Source: Bacilli bacterium
GTDB taxonomy: Bacteria > Bacillota_I > Bacilli_A > RF39 > UBA660
Direction: 5' to 3'
NCBI GenBank assembly: GCA_022801735.1
Contig: JAAWSW010000009.1
Location: 1-25,225, forward strand
Length of the DNA stretch: 25,225 bases
Of the stretch, positions 14,028 through 21,326 are shown piece by piece (the first letter of the stretch is position 1; each line of letters opens with the position of its first letter). The position numbers and the translations under genes are program-made. The notes beneath the pieces were generated by a model, which did not search any database, was not told the origin of the DNA, and was given only the letters and a program-made list of their open reading frames with translations.

Positions 14028-14978
14028 ATGGAAAAAAGACAAAAAGTATATGATTTATATTGGTATTTTGCATATGAAAGACAAAACATATTTTGGAAAA
14101 AATTAAACAATTACCCTGCTCCTTGGACAGAAGACCCAATACTACAAACATACAAATTTTGTAATAGTTATCGTGTAAATGACAGAGTCAGCCAATATTT
14201 ACTAAAAAATGTAATTTATAGTAAAAAAACATATTCTAAAGAAAACATGCTATTTAGAATAATACTATTTAAACTATTTAATAAAGAATCAACATGGGAG
14301 TTATTAATAGACAATTTTAATGATATTACTCTAGATGATTTCAAACCTAAAGAATATTCAAAAGTATTAGAAAATGCTATATCAAATGATAAGAAAATTT
14401 ATAATGATGCCTATATCAGTTGTGCCAATAAAGCATTTGGCTATAACAGAAAACACGATAATCATTTGGCCCTATTAAATAAAATGTTTAATATAGATAA
14501 AATTCAAAATAAAATATTAAAATGCAAAACAATGGAAGAAGCCTTTAATATAATAAAATCATATCCTCTAATCGGAAACTTTATGGCATATCAATTAGTT
14601 ACAGATATTAACTATAGTGATATAGTTAACTGGCAAGAAAATGAATTTACAGTTGCTGGTCCTGGTTCTCTTAGAGGAATAAAAAAATGTTTTATTGATA
14701 AAGGGAAATATACCAATGAAGATATCATTAGATATATGTACGAACACCAAGACCAAGAATTTAAAAGATTAGGATTAGATTTCAAAAAAATTGGCAATAG
14801 AAAACTACAATTAATTGATTGCCAAAATATATTTTGTGAATTAGATAAATATTGTAGAGAAGCCCTACCAGATCTAAAATCTAATAGAACTAAAATAAAG
14901 AAAAAATATACACAAAAAACAAATAAAATTGATTATCTATATCCACCTAAATGGCACATTAATAAAAATAATGATTAA
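14028..14978 (+). CDS. Putative DNA base-hypermodification protein (HMUDK_hel / aGPT-Pplase clade)
   Basis: A 316-residue protein. Three blocks match the helical family predicted to act on 5-hydroxymethyluracil or modified thymine in DNA (5-hmdU DNA kinases and glutamyl/putrescinyl-thymine pyrophosphorylases): 'APWTEDPILQTYKFCNSYRVNDRVSQ' region at about 31-57, 'GNFMAYQLVTDINYS' with 'AGPGSLRGI' at about 190-225, and 'DCQNIFCELDKYCR' at about 266-279. The family is related to HhH-GPD DNA glycosylases. Most members sit in phages beside hydroxymethylase genes; here none is adjacent, so the gene is an orphan. AAAGGAG precedes the ATG, and it has its own promoter. Assignment is from memory of the family pattern; activity in a cellular genome is unknown. 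Confidence 0.75.
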   Translation: MEKRQKVYDLYWYFAYERQNIFWKKLNNYPAPWTEDPILQTYKFCNSYRVNDRVSQYLLKNVIYSKKTYSKENMLFRIILFKLFNKESTWELLIDNFNDITLDDFKPKEYSKVLENAISNDKKIYNDAYISCANKAFGYNRKHDNHLALLNKMFNIDKIQNKILKCKTMEEAFNIIKSYPLIGNFMAYQLVTDINYSDIVNWQENEFTVAGPGSLRGIKKCFIDKGKYTNEDIIRYMYEHQDQEFKRLGLDFKKIGNRKLQLIDCQNIFCELDKYCREALPDLKSNRTKIKKKYTQKTNKIDYLYPPKWHINKNND

Positions 14979-15010
14979 ACATTATTTTTATTTTTCACAT
15001 TTTTACAAAT

Positions 15011-15033
15011 AAAAAACTCACATTATGTGAGTT
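15011..15033 (-). terminator. Terminator of tRNA-Gly
   Basis: Minus-strand stem AACTCACA (15033-15026) / TGTGAGTT (15022-15015), three-base loop, then T6. It also faces the end of the plus-strand 14028-14978 gene and could serve both. Confidence 0.8.
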
Positions 15034-15043
15034 GTTACCTTAA

Positions 15044-15117
<74 letters not shown>

Positions 15118-15136
15118 AAATTAGTAGGCACTTATA

Positions 15137-15165
15137 ATTATACTTATATTATATTAAATTGTCAA
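15137..15165 (-). promoter_or_regulatory. tRNA-Gly promoter
   Basis: Perfect consensus on the minus strand: TTGACA (15165-15160), 17 bases, TATAAT (15142-15137). Confidence 0.88.
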
Positions 15166-15201
15166 CTAATTTTTCATAATTTTAAAAATATTTATAATAA
15201 A

Positions 15202-15588
15202 TTATTCATCATAATTCCACAACCCCAATTGTCCATTAATTTTAATTGGTTCTATTTTTTCAATTTTTCCTAATTTAAAGCCATAACCGCTCCAACTATC
15301 ATCATTAACTACACCTGAATAAACTAAAGAATCTTTATTTTTTAGTTTTCTCTTCATATCATCATCAATAAACACACAGTCAGTAATATTTGCCTTAGCA
15401 ATTATACACCCTAAAGGATATTCCAAACCCAGATGTTCAAATTTCTTCATCGCTTTTTTATCAATCCCCTTCCCTGCATGGATTAATATTTCACCACGAT
15501 AATTAATCTTCCAAGTCCTAAATTCATACTCTTTTAAACCAGCAGCAATCAAACTAGCAAACGGTTGTTTAACAGTAATCACTTTCAT
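15202..15588 (-). CDS. ASCH domain protein
   Basis: A 128-residue protein made almost wholly of an ASCH (PUA-like) fold: 'MKVITVKQPFASLIAAGLKEYEFRTWKINYRGEILIHAGKG' has the family's 'GxKxxExRxW' nucleic-acid-binding motif, and 'YPLGCIIAKANITDC' is the following strand pair. ASCH proteins bind RNA or modified nucleosides; E. coli YqfB removes acetyl groups from N4-acetylcytidine, but substrate cannot be predicted here. A longer ORF opens at 15627, but AGTAGGT lies before the ATG at 15588 and the domain starts there. A TATAAT at 15621-15616 follows the terminator of the upstream repeat unit. Such genes are common in phage and mobile regions. Confidence 0.85.
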   Translation of the reverse strand: MKVITVKQPFASLIAAGLKEYEFRTWKINYRGEILIHAGKGIDKKAMKKFEHLGLEYPLGCIIAKANITDCVFIDDDMKRKLKNKDSLVYSGVVNDDSWSGYGFKLGKIEKIEPIKINGQLGLWNYDE

Positions 15589-15625
15589 ACAATACCTACT
15601 TTCTAATACATTACAATTATATAAC

Positions 15626-15651
15626 AAAAACTAACTATAATAAATAGTTAG
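15626..15651 (-). terminator. Terminator of repeat unit B
   Basis: Stem 15651-15644 / 15638-15631 (CTAACTAT with ATAGTTAG), five-base loop, T5 on the minus strand; identical stem to unit A. Confidence 0.8.
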
Positions 15652-15668
15652 TTAGAAAGTAATTAAGA

Positions 15669-15689
15669 CTAATGATCAATTTTGGCCAT
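15669..15689 (-). CDS. Six-codon mini-ORF MAKIDH in repeat unit B
   Basis: ATG at 15689-15687 follows GGGAGGAG at a normal distance and reads MAKIDH then TAG. The equivalent ORF of unit A reads MPRIDYV. An in-frame upstream ATG would add five codons but lies inside the ribosome site. Too short to be proven as a gene; kept because the site, reading frame and terminator are repeated in both units. Confidence 0.4.
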   Translation of the reverse strand: MAKIDH

Positions 15690-15748
15690 AATATCTCCTC
15701 CCATTTATATTATATTAAAATAATCAATAATTAATCCGCCCTTATATT

Positions 15749-16603
15749 TTATAATATCTGTTTAATGTATATTGAATCAATTTTACTTAAAGCAAAACAT
15801 TTCTTACCTAAATCCTTTAATGAGGCCCCTATATGATATAACTCACTATCATCTAATATTATAAATCTATCATGAAAATTATTTACTTGTTTTATGGTTA
15901 CATTTGGATATTGTAAATTGAACTTTTCTATATCTAAATTACTTTTTATATTTTTTGTCCATAACTCTACTTTTACATTTTCATTTTTATAAATTAATAT
16001 ATCCAATATAGTTTTATCTACATAATTATCAATAATTATTATTTTTTCTTTTGCTTTTCTTATTATATTTATTAGTAGACTATAAGCGTCATAGATTTGA
16101 CCATCAAAAAATAACTTTTCTGTTAGTTCTTTAGGATTCATTTCATCTAGTAGTTGGTTTATCTTATCATCATGTTCTAAATATCCATATTCAAGTTTTG
16201 TTATTCTATTAAATACTTCAGCATTATTATTTATAAATTTTCTCATTTCAACAAAGGCATTCATAATGTTTACACTAACTCGAACTGCAGTTTTATTTTT
16301 AATTATTCCACTTAACATTGCAATTCCTTGTTCAGTAAAAACATAGGGTAAATATTTGCGATATTGTCCACGATAATTCTTTAAGGTCGAAAATTTCGAC
16401 CTTAAAGAATTATACTCATCTTCTGTTAATCTAAAACAAAAATTTTCTGGAAATCTATCCTTATTATTTCTAACTGCTTCATTAATCCTTTTTGTCTCAA
16501 CATTATACAAAAATGCCACATCACTATCTAACATAACTTGTTTCCCTCTTATTCCATATATCAAATTTTTTATGTCTTTTTCTTTAACTATTACATCATT
16601 CAT
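15749..16603 (-). CDS. ORF6N domain protein with C-terminal PLD-like region
   Basis: A 284-residue protein. Residues about 8-97 form an ORF6N/KilA-N-like DNA-binding domain: 'IKNLIYGIRGKQVMLDSDVAFLYNVETKRINEAVRNNKDRFPENFCFRLTEDEY' and 'KYLPYVFTEQGIAMLSGII'. Residues about 165-284 resemble a phospholipase D-like nuclease half with His244-x-Arg246-x4-Asp251 ('FHDRFIILDD') and 'GASLKDLGKKCFA'; the usual Lys is Arg. An earlier TTG start is possible at 16621, but it lies within the GGAAAGGATT ribosome site of the ATG at 16603. A 41-bp palindrome spans codons 64-77. The gene is flanked by direct repeats and shares a promoter element with dinD. Common in phages and defence islands; exact role unknown. 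Confidence 0.85.
   Translation of the reverse strand: MNDVIVKEKDIKNLIYGIRGKQVMLDSDVAFLYNVETKRINEAVRNNKDRFPENFCFRLTEDEYNSLRSKFSTLKNYRGQYRKYLPYVFTEQGIAMLSGIIKNKTAVRVSVNIMNAFVEMRKFINNNAEVFNRITKLEYGYLEHDDKINQLLDEMNPKELTEKLFFDGQIYDAYSLLINIIRKAKEKIIIIDNYVDKTILDILIYKNENVKVELWTKNIKSNLDIEKFNLQYPNVTIKQVNNFHDRFIILDDSELYHIGASLKDLGKKCFALSKIDSIYIKQIL
16373..16413. repeat. 41-bp perfect palindrome inside the ORF6N gene
   Basis: Twenty bases at 16373-16392 (ATAATTCTTTAAGGTCGAAA) are repeated in perfect reverse complement at 16394-16413 around a single base. It encodes about Asn65-Tyr77 of the protein; its centre is 210 nt after the start codon. Confidence 0.95.
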
Positions 16604-16624
16604 TTTTCTAATCCTTTCCAATTA

Positions 16625-16667
16625 CCCCTCACATATAATATACGATTTTTATATAACAAATTCCTGC
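16625..16667 (-). promoter_or_regulatory. ORF6N promoter/operator element shared with dinD
   Basis: Minus strand: GCAGGAATTTG (16667-16657), 13 unrelated bases, GTATATTATATGTGAGGGG (16643-16625). Same blocks and same gap as upstream of dinD (3267-3225). The element ends 21 bases before the ORF6N ATG. Confidence 0.65.
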
Positions 16668-16697
16668 AAGAAAATTAAAAAAGTTATACTTTTAAAC

Positions 16698-16725
16698 AAA
16701 AAAACTAACTATAATAAATAGTTAG
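16698..16725 (-). terminator. Terminator of repeat unit A
   Basis: Stem 16725-16718 / 16712-16705 (CTAACTAT with ATAGTTAG), five-base loop, T7 on the minus strand. Confidence 0.82.
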
Positions 16726-16738
16726 CAATAGAAAAGAA

Positions 16739-16762
16739 TTAAACATAATCTATTCTTGGCAT
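16739..16762 (-). CDS. Seven-codon mini-ORF MPRIDYV in repeat unit A
   Basis: ATG at 16762-16760 with GGGAAGAG upstream, reading MPRIDYV then TAA. Parallels MAKIDH of unit B (M-x-[KR]-I-D-[YH]). Could be a leader peptide, a micro-peptide, or decoration on a small RNA. Confidence 0.4.
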   Translation of the reverse strand: MPRIDYV

Positions 16763-16781
16763 AATATCTCTTCCCATTTAT

Positions 16782-16810
16782 ATTATATTATACTATATTA
16801 AAATAATCAA
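16782..16810 (-). promoter_or_regulatory. Promoter of repeat unit A
   Basis: Minus-strand TTGATT (16810-16805), 17 bases, TATAAT (16787-16782). Confidence 0.75.
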
Positions 16811-16840
16811 TAGAAAAAAACTGCAAATAAATGCAGTTTT
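16810..16840 (-). terminator. Terminator of the str operon after tuf
   Basis: Nine-base stem AAAACTGCA (16840-16832) / TGCAGTTTT (16825-16817), six-base loop, T-run on the minus strand. Confidence 0.88.
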
Positions 16841-16849
16841 AATTTTCTA

Positions 16850-18034
16850 TTATTTAATAACTTCTGAAATATTTCCAGAACCAACTGTTCTACCACCTTC
16901 ACGGATTGAGAATTTAGTTCCTTGTTCAATCGCAATTGGAGCGATTAATTCTACAGTCATTTCAACGTTGTCACCTGGCATTACCATTTCAACACCTTCT
17001 GGTAATTCAATAACACCTGTAACGTCAGTTGTACGGAAGTAGAATTGTGGACGGTAGTTACTAAAGAATGGAGTATGTCTTCCACCTTCTTCTTTGCTAA
17101 GTACATAAACTTGAGCTTTGAATTTAGTATGTGGAGTAACGCTTCCTGGTTTAGCAATAACTTGACCACGTTCAACGTCTTCACGAGAAACACCACGTAA
17201 TAATAATCCAGCGTTGTCTCCTGCTTCAGCATAGTCTAATTGTTTTCTAAACATTTCGATACCAGTAACAACTGTTTTCTTAGTATCTTTTAAACCAACG
17301 ATTTCAACTTCGTCGTTTAAGTTAAGTTGACCACGTTCAACACGTCCAGTAACAACTGTTCCACGACCAGTAATTGTAAATACGTCTTCGATTGGCATTA
17401 AGAATGGTTTATCAGCATCTCTTTCTGGAGATTCAATCCATTCATCAACAGCATCCATAAGTTCCATAACTTTTTCTTCATATGCAGCATCGCCTTCAAG
17501 AGCTTTTAATGCAGATCCTCTAATAACTGGAGTATTGTCTCCGTCATATCCATATTCAGTTAAAAGTTCACGAACTTCCATTTCAACTAATTCTAATAAT
17601 TCATCATCATCAACCATATCACATTTGTTTAAGAATACAACCATACGAGGTACTCCAACTTGACGTGATAACAAGATGTGTTCACGAGTTTGTGCCATAG
17701 GTCCATCTGTAGCAGCAATAACTAAGATAGCACCATCCATTTGAGCAGCACCAGTAATCATGTTTTTAACATAGTCCGCGTGTCCTGGACAGTCTACGTG
17801 AGCATAATGTCTTTTTTCTGTTTCGTATTCGATGTGTGCAGTATTAATAGTAATACCACGTTCTCTTTCTTCTGGAGCTTTATCGATATTAGCGAAATCA
17901 GTAAGTTCAGCTAATCCTTTCTTTGCTAACACACTACTAATTGCAGCAGTTAATGTAGTTTTTCCGTGGTCCACGTGTCCAATTGTACCAATATTAACGT
18001 GGGCTTTGGCACGGTTATATTTTTCTTTTGCCAT
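16850..18034 (-). CDS. tuf: Elongation factor Tu
   Basis: A 394-residue EF-Tu, full length. G1 'GHVDHGKT' (18-25), switch region 'ERERGITINTAHIEYET', G3 'DCPGHADY', G4 'NKCD' and G5 'SALKAL' are intact, followed by the beta-barrel domains 2 and 3 ('GRGTVVTGRVERG', 'VMPGDNVEMTVELI', ending 'SGNISEVIK'). It brings aminoacyl-tRNA to the ribosome as a GTP complex. Last gene of the rpsL-rpsG-fusA-tuf operon, 72 bases after fusA with AAAGGAGG upstream. Codons are less AT-biased than in neighbours, as expected for a highly expressed gene. Confidence 0.99.
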   Translation of the reverse strand: MAKEKYNRAKAHVNIGTIGHVDHGKTTLTAAISSVLAKKGLAELTDFANIDKAPEERERGITINTAHIEYETEKRHYAHVDCPGHADYVKNMITGAAQMDGAILVIAATDGPMAQTREHILLSRQVGVPRMVVFLNKCDMVDDDELLELVEMEVRELLTEYGYDGDNTPVIRGSALKALEGDAAYEEKVMELMDAVDEWIESPERDADKPFLMPIEDVFTITGRGTVVTGRVERGQLNLNDEVEIVGLKDTKKTVVTGIEMFRKQLDYAEAGDNAGLLLRGVSREDVERGQVIAKPGSVTPHTKFKAQVYVLSKEEGGRHTPFFSNYRPQFYFRTTDVTGVIELPEGVEMVMPGDNVEMTVELIAPIAIEQGTKFSIREGGRTVGSGNISEVIK

Positions 18035-18076
18035 TTTATTTTCCTCCTTTAATGTATTTCATCTAACATTTTAGCA

Positions 18077-18108
18077 AGACTAAACTAAAATTTCAAGTCT
18101 TTTAGTCT
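18077..18108 (-). other. Hairpin between fusA and tuf
   Basis: Minus-strand AGACTAAA (18108-18101) pairs with TTTAGTCT (18084-18077), overlapping the fusA stop. No T-run follows, so it is more likely an mRNA-processing or attenuating structure than a full terminator. Confidence 0.5.
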
Positions 18109-20179
18109 AGTTTCCGCCATTTTTTTTGATTATTTCTTCAGAAATATTCTTTGGAACTTCTTCATAGTGGTCAAATACCATAGTATAGTTTCCTCTACCT
18201 TGAGTATTTGAACGTAAATTAGTTACATAACCAAACATTTCTGAAAGTGGTACCATAGCATCAATAGATAATGAATTACCTTTTGATTCTTGACCAAGTG
18301 GACGACCACGACGAGCCGTAATATCGCCCATAACTGCTCCTAGATATTCATCAGGAACTCTAACGTTAACCTTCATTATTGGTTCTAATAATACAGGTTT
18401 ACATTTGTTTTTAGCCTCTTTTAAAGCAAGTGAAGCCGCAACTTTAAACGCCATTTCAGATGAATCAACATCATGATATGAACCATCAAATAATGTTGCT
18501 TTAACATCTACAAGTGGATAACCTGCAAGTACACCAGTTTGTAAAGATTCTTGAAGACCTTTATCTACTACTGGAATATATTCACGAGGAACTACTCCAC
18601 CAACAATAGCATCAACAAACTCATAACCTTTATCTGGATTTGGTTCAAACTTAATCCATACATGTCCGTATTGTCCACGTCCACCAGATTGTTTGATATG
18701 TTTACCTTCACAATCACCTACTTGAGTTAATGTTTCTCTATAAGAAACTTGAGGTTGACCAATATTAGCCTCTATACCAAATTCTCTTTTCATTCTATCA
18801 ACGATGATGTCAAGGTGTAATTCACCAACACCAGCGATAATAGTTTGACCAGTTTCAGCATTTGTAGATGCTCTAAATGTAGGATCTTCTTCAGATAATT
18901 TTTGTAAAGCAAGACCCATTTTATCTTGGTCACCTTTTGATTTTGGTTCAATTGCAAGTTCAATAACTGGTTCTGGGAATTCCATAGACTCTAATATACA
19001 CCCATGTTTTTCTTCACATAAAGTATCACCAGTAGTTGTATCTTTAAGTCCCACAGCTGCTGCAATATCACCAGTATATACATCACTAATTTCTGAACGA
19101 TCATTAGCGTGCATTTGTAAAATACGTCCAATTCTTTCCTTCTTATTTTTAGAAGCATTTAAGATATATGAACCACTTGATAAATGACCAGAATACACTC
19201 TAAAGAATGTAAGTTTTCCAACAAATGGATCAGTCATTACTTTAAATGCAAGTGCACTAAAAGGTTCATTATCACTTGGATGTCTTTCGATATCATTACC
19301 ATTAAGGTCTACACCTTTAATAGCCTCGATATCAGTAGGTGCTGGCATGTAATCAAGAATAGCGTCTAATAATAATTTAACACCTTTATTTCCTAATGCA
19401 GTACCGCACATTACAGGGAAGAAATTAACATCTAATGTTCCACGTCTAATTGCTTTTTTAATTAAATCAACAGGAATTTCTTCTCCCTCTAAATATTTAT
19501 TCATTAATTCATCATCAAATTCCGCAACTGCTTCAATTAATTCAGTTCTCTTTTCATTAGCAATATCTACTAAATCAGCAGGAATATCAATGACTTCAGG
19601 TTCTTCTAGTTGCCCACCATCATATTTATAAGCTGTCATAGTTACTAAATCAATGATACCATTGAAATCACTTTCAGCACCAATAGGCCATTGGATTGCT
19701 TTAGCGTTAATACCTAATAACTTATCAATAGTTTCTAAACTGTATTCAAAGTTTGCTCCCATTTTGTCCATTTTATTAGCAAAAATCATACGAGGTACTT
19801 TGTAATCATCTGCTTGACGCCATACAGTTTCAGTTTGTGGTTCAACACCTGCTTGTGCATCGATAAGTGCAACAGCACCATCTAATACACGTAAGCTTCT
19901 TTGTACTTCAACAGTAAAATCTACGTGACCTGGAGTATCAATAATATTAAGTCTATATCGTTTCCAGTAAGCGGTAGTAGCCGCTGAAGTAATAGTAATA
20001 CCACGTTCTTTTTCTTGGTCCATCCAGTCCATAGTTCCTTCACCATCGTGAGTTTCACCTATTTTATGGATTTTACCAGTATGGAATAAAACTCTTTCAG
20101 TACAAGTAGTTTTACCTGCATCGATATGAGCCATGATTCCAATATTACGTGTATGTTCTAAACTATATTCACGAGCCAT
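18107..20179 (-). CDS. fusA: Elongation factor G
   Basis: A 690-residue translational GTPase. G1 'AHIDAGKT', switch I 'ERGITITSAAT', G3 'DTPGHVDF' and G4 'NKMD' are visible in the first 150 residues, with the EF-G domain II ('ALAFKVMTDPFVGKLTFFRVYSG'), domain IV ('QSGGRGQYGHVWI') and domain V ('MGDITARRGRP', 'YVTNLRSNTQGRG') following in order. EF-G moves tRNA and mRNA through the ribosome and, with RRF, recycles it. It starts 21 bases after rpsG and is followed by tuf. Full length, no anomaly. Confidence 0.99.
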   Translation of the reverse strand: MAREYSLEHTRNIGIMAHIDAGKTTCTERVLFHTGKIHKIGETHDGEGTMDWMDQEKERGITITSAATTAYWKRYRLNIIDTPGHVDFTVEVQRSLRVLDGAVALIDAQAGVEPQTETVWRQADDYKVPRMIFANKMDKMGANFEYSLETIDKLLGINAKAIQWPIGAESDFNGIIDLVTMTAYKYDGGQLEEPEVIDIPADLVDIANEKRTELIEAVAEFDDELMNKYLEGEEIPVDLIKKAIRRGTLDVNFFPVMCGTALGNKGVKLLLDAILDYMPAPTDIEAIKGVDLNGNDIERHPSDNEPFSALAFKVMTDPFVGKLTFFRVYSGHLSSGSYILNASKNKKERIGRILQMHANDRSEISDVYTGDIAAAVGLKDTTTGDTLCEEKHGCILESMEFPEPVIELAIEPKSKGDQDKMGLALQKLSEEDPTFRASTNAETGQTIIAGVGELHLDIIVDRMKREFGIEANIGQPQVSYRETLTQVGDCEGKHIKQSGGRGQYGHVWIKFEPNPDKGYEFVDAIVGGVVPREYIPVVDKGLQESLQTGVLAGYPLVDVKATLFDGSYHDVDSSEMAFKVAASLALKEAKNKCKPVLLEPIMKVNVRVPDEYLGAVMGDITARRGRPLGQESKGNSLSIDAMVPLSEMFGYVTNLRSNTQGRGNYTMVFDHYEEVPKNISEEIIKKNGGN

Positions 20180-20200
20180 ATATTTTTTTCCTTTCTTCTA

Positions 20201-20668
20201 TTACCATCTATAATGAGCAAATGCCTTATTAGCTTCAGCCATTCTGTGAGTATCTTCACGTTTTTTAACTGCTGCTCCTACTCCATTTGCAGCATCAATA
20301 ATTTCGTTAGCAAGATTTTCAGCCATTGTATGACCACCTCTTAAACGAGCATATTGTACAAGCCAACGAAGACCTAATGCTTGACTTCTATCTGCCTTAA
20401 CTTCGATTGGTACTTGATAGTTAGCACCACCAACACGTCTAGATTTAACTTCAAGTGCTGGCTTAATGTTACTCATTGCTTTTTCAAATATTGCAGTTGG
20501 TTCTTCACCAGTTTTTTCTTTAATCATATCAAAAGCATTATAAAGAATAGTTTGAGCAGTTCCTTTTTTACCATCTTGCATTATTTGGTTAATTAATTTA
20601 GTAACTAACTTAGAATTGTAAACTGGATCCGCTAAAACGTCTCTCTTAACTGCACGTCTCTTACGCAT
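20201..20668 (-). CDS. rpsG: 30S ribosomal protein S7
   Basis: A 155-residue S7, the assembly nucleator of the 30S head: 'MRKRRAVKRDVLADPVYNSKLVTKLINQIMQDGKK' at the N-terminus, 'EVKSRRVGGANYQVPIEV' (beta-hairpin region) and 'KREDTHRMAEANKAFAHYRW' at the C-terminus. Standard length for Bacillota. In E. coli S7 represses translation of its operon by binding the rpsL-rpsG spacer; the 35-base spacer here is too short to judge. GGAGG precedes the ATG. Confidence 0.99.
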   Translation of the reverse strand: MRKRRAVKRDVLADPVYNSKLVTKLINQIMQDGKKGTAQTILYNAFDMIKEKTGEEPTAIFEKAMSNIKPALEVKSRRVGGANYQVPIEVKADRSQALGLRWLVQYARLRGGHTMAENLANEIIDAANGVGAAVKKREDTHRMAEANKAFAHYRW

Positions 20669-20703
20669 CTTAATCCTCCTTCCATAAAATATATTATTTA
20701 AAA

Positions 20704-21123
20704 TTAATTATTACTTTTTGGTTTTTTAGCACCATATTTAGAACGTCCTTGACGACGAGCATCAACTCCAGCAGTATCCATAGTTCCACGGATTACATGA
20801 TAACGTACACCGATAAGGTCTTTAACACGTCCACCACGAACTAATACAACACTGTGCTCTTGTAAGTTGTGTCCTTCTCCAGGAATGTAAGCATCTACTT
20901 CTTTTCCGTTTGAAAGTCTAACACGAGCATATTTTCTTAACGCTGAGTTTGGTTTCTTAGGTGTTTTAGTTCCAACACGAGTACATACACCACGTTTTTG
21001 TGGAGAATTAGTATTAGTTAATTTATTATCTTTACTATTTAATCCTACCCCTAACATTGGAGATTTACTCTTTTTAGTTTTGTTTTTTCTACCTTTTCTA
21101 ACTAGTTGATTGATAGTTGGCAT
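20704..21123 (-). CDS. rpsL: 30S ribosomal protein S12
   Basis: A 139-residue S12 of the decoding centre. It has 'MPTINQLVRKGR', 'SPQKRGVCTRVGTKTPKKPNSALRKYARVRLSNG' (including the Lys equivalent to E. coli Lys43) and 'YIPGEGHNLQEHSVVLVRGGRVKDLIGVRYHVIRG'. The second loop reads K-D-L-I-G where almost all S12 proteins have K-D-L-P-G: Pro91 (E. coli numbering with Met) is replaced by Ile, encoded ATC. Positions Lys43, Lys88 and Pro91 are known streptomycin-resistance/dependence sites. An in-frame upstream ATG at 21162 exists, but AAAGGAGG lies before the ATG at 21123 and the S12 N-terminus starts there. Confidence 0.98.
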   Translation of the reverse strand: MPTINQLVRKGRKNKTKKSKSPMLGVGLNSKDNKLTNTNSPQKRGVCTRVGTKTPKKPNSALRKYARVRLSNGKEVDAYIPGEGHNLQEHSVVLVRGGRVKDLIGVRYHVIRGTMDTAGVDARRQGRSKYGAKKPKSNN

Positions 21124-21179
21124 ATTATTCCTCCTTTCATTACACATATCCAGGTGTTTCATTTTTCATCTTAATTAAA

Positions 21180-21197
21180 GATTTACCTAAGTAAATC
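21180..21197 (-). other. Leader hairpin of the str operon
   Basis: Minus-strand GATTTAC (21197-21191) / GTAAATC (21186-21180) with four-base loop, within the roughly 85-base leader between the promoter and rpsL. No T-run; possibly regulatory or stabilising. Confidence 0.45.
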
Positions 21198-21215
21198 CAA
21201 ATTAAATGCATAAAT

Positions 21216-21244
21216 AATATACCACCTTATTATATGTTTGTCAA
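21216..21244 (-). promoter_or_regulatory. Promoter of the rpsL-rpsG-fusA-tuf operon
   Basis: Minus-strand TTGACA (21244-21239), 17 bases, TATATT (21221-21216) with a TG extension (TGG before the -10). Confidence 0.82.
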
Positions 21245-21288
21245 TAATTTTTATACTGCATAATCAATAATTTAACAAAATTTAACAA

Positions 21289-21313
21289 ATTAAAAGAAGA
21301 CATTAATCTTCTT
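21289..21313 (-). terminator. Terminator after the paralogue cluster
   Basis: Minus-strand stem AAGAAGA (21313-21307) / TCTTCTT (21300-21294), six-base loop, then TTTTAA. Confidence 0.72.
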
Positions 21314-21326
21314 ACTTAATTATATC

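Larger units (their letters stand above)
15622..15726 (-). repeat. Repeat unit B (promoter-like, mini-ORF, terminator)
   Basis: About 100 bases closely similar to 16699-16812, same orientation, on the other side of the ORF6N gene. Shared parts, in minus-strand order: TTGATTATTTTAATATA, AATATAAATGGGA(A/G)GAGATATTATG, a mini-ORF, and the hairpin CTAACTAT-N5-ATAGTTAG with T-run. Compared with unit A it lacks ten bases in the promoter spacer, so its promoter looks weaker. Confidence 0.85.
16699..16812 (-). repeat. Repeat unit A (promoter, mini-ORF, terminator)
   Basis: Copy of the element at 15622-15726, located between the tuf terminator and the ORF6N promoter. It is a complete transcription unit on the minus strand: promoter at 16810-16782, GGGAAGAG ribosome site, seven-codon ORF, and terminator 16725-16705 followed by T7. 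Confidence 0.85.

Noticed and set aside
16981..17232. An 83-codon frame inside tuf
   Set aside because: Shadow of the EF-Tu gene in another frame.
21133..21174. A short peptide (MKNETPGYV) in the rpsL leader
   Set aside because: No ribosome site precedes it and its codons show no regulatory pattern; chance in a short leader is likely.
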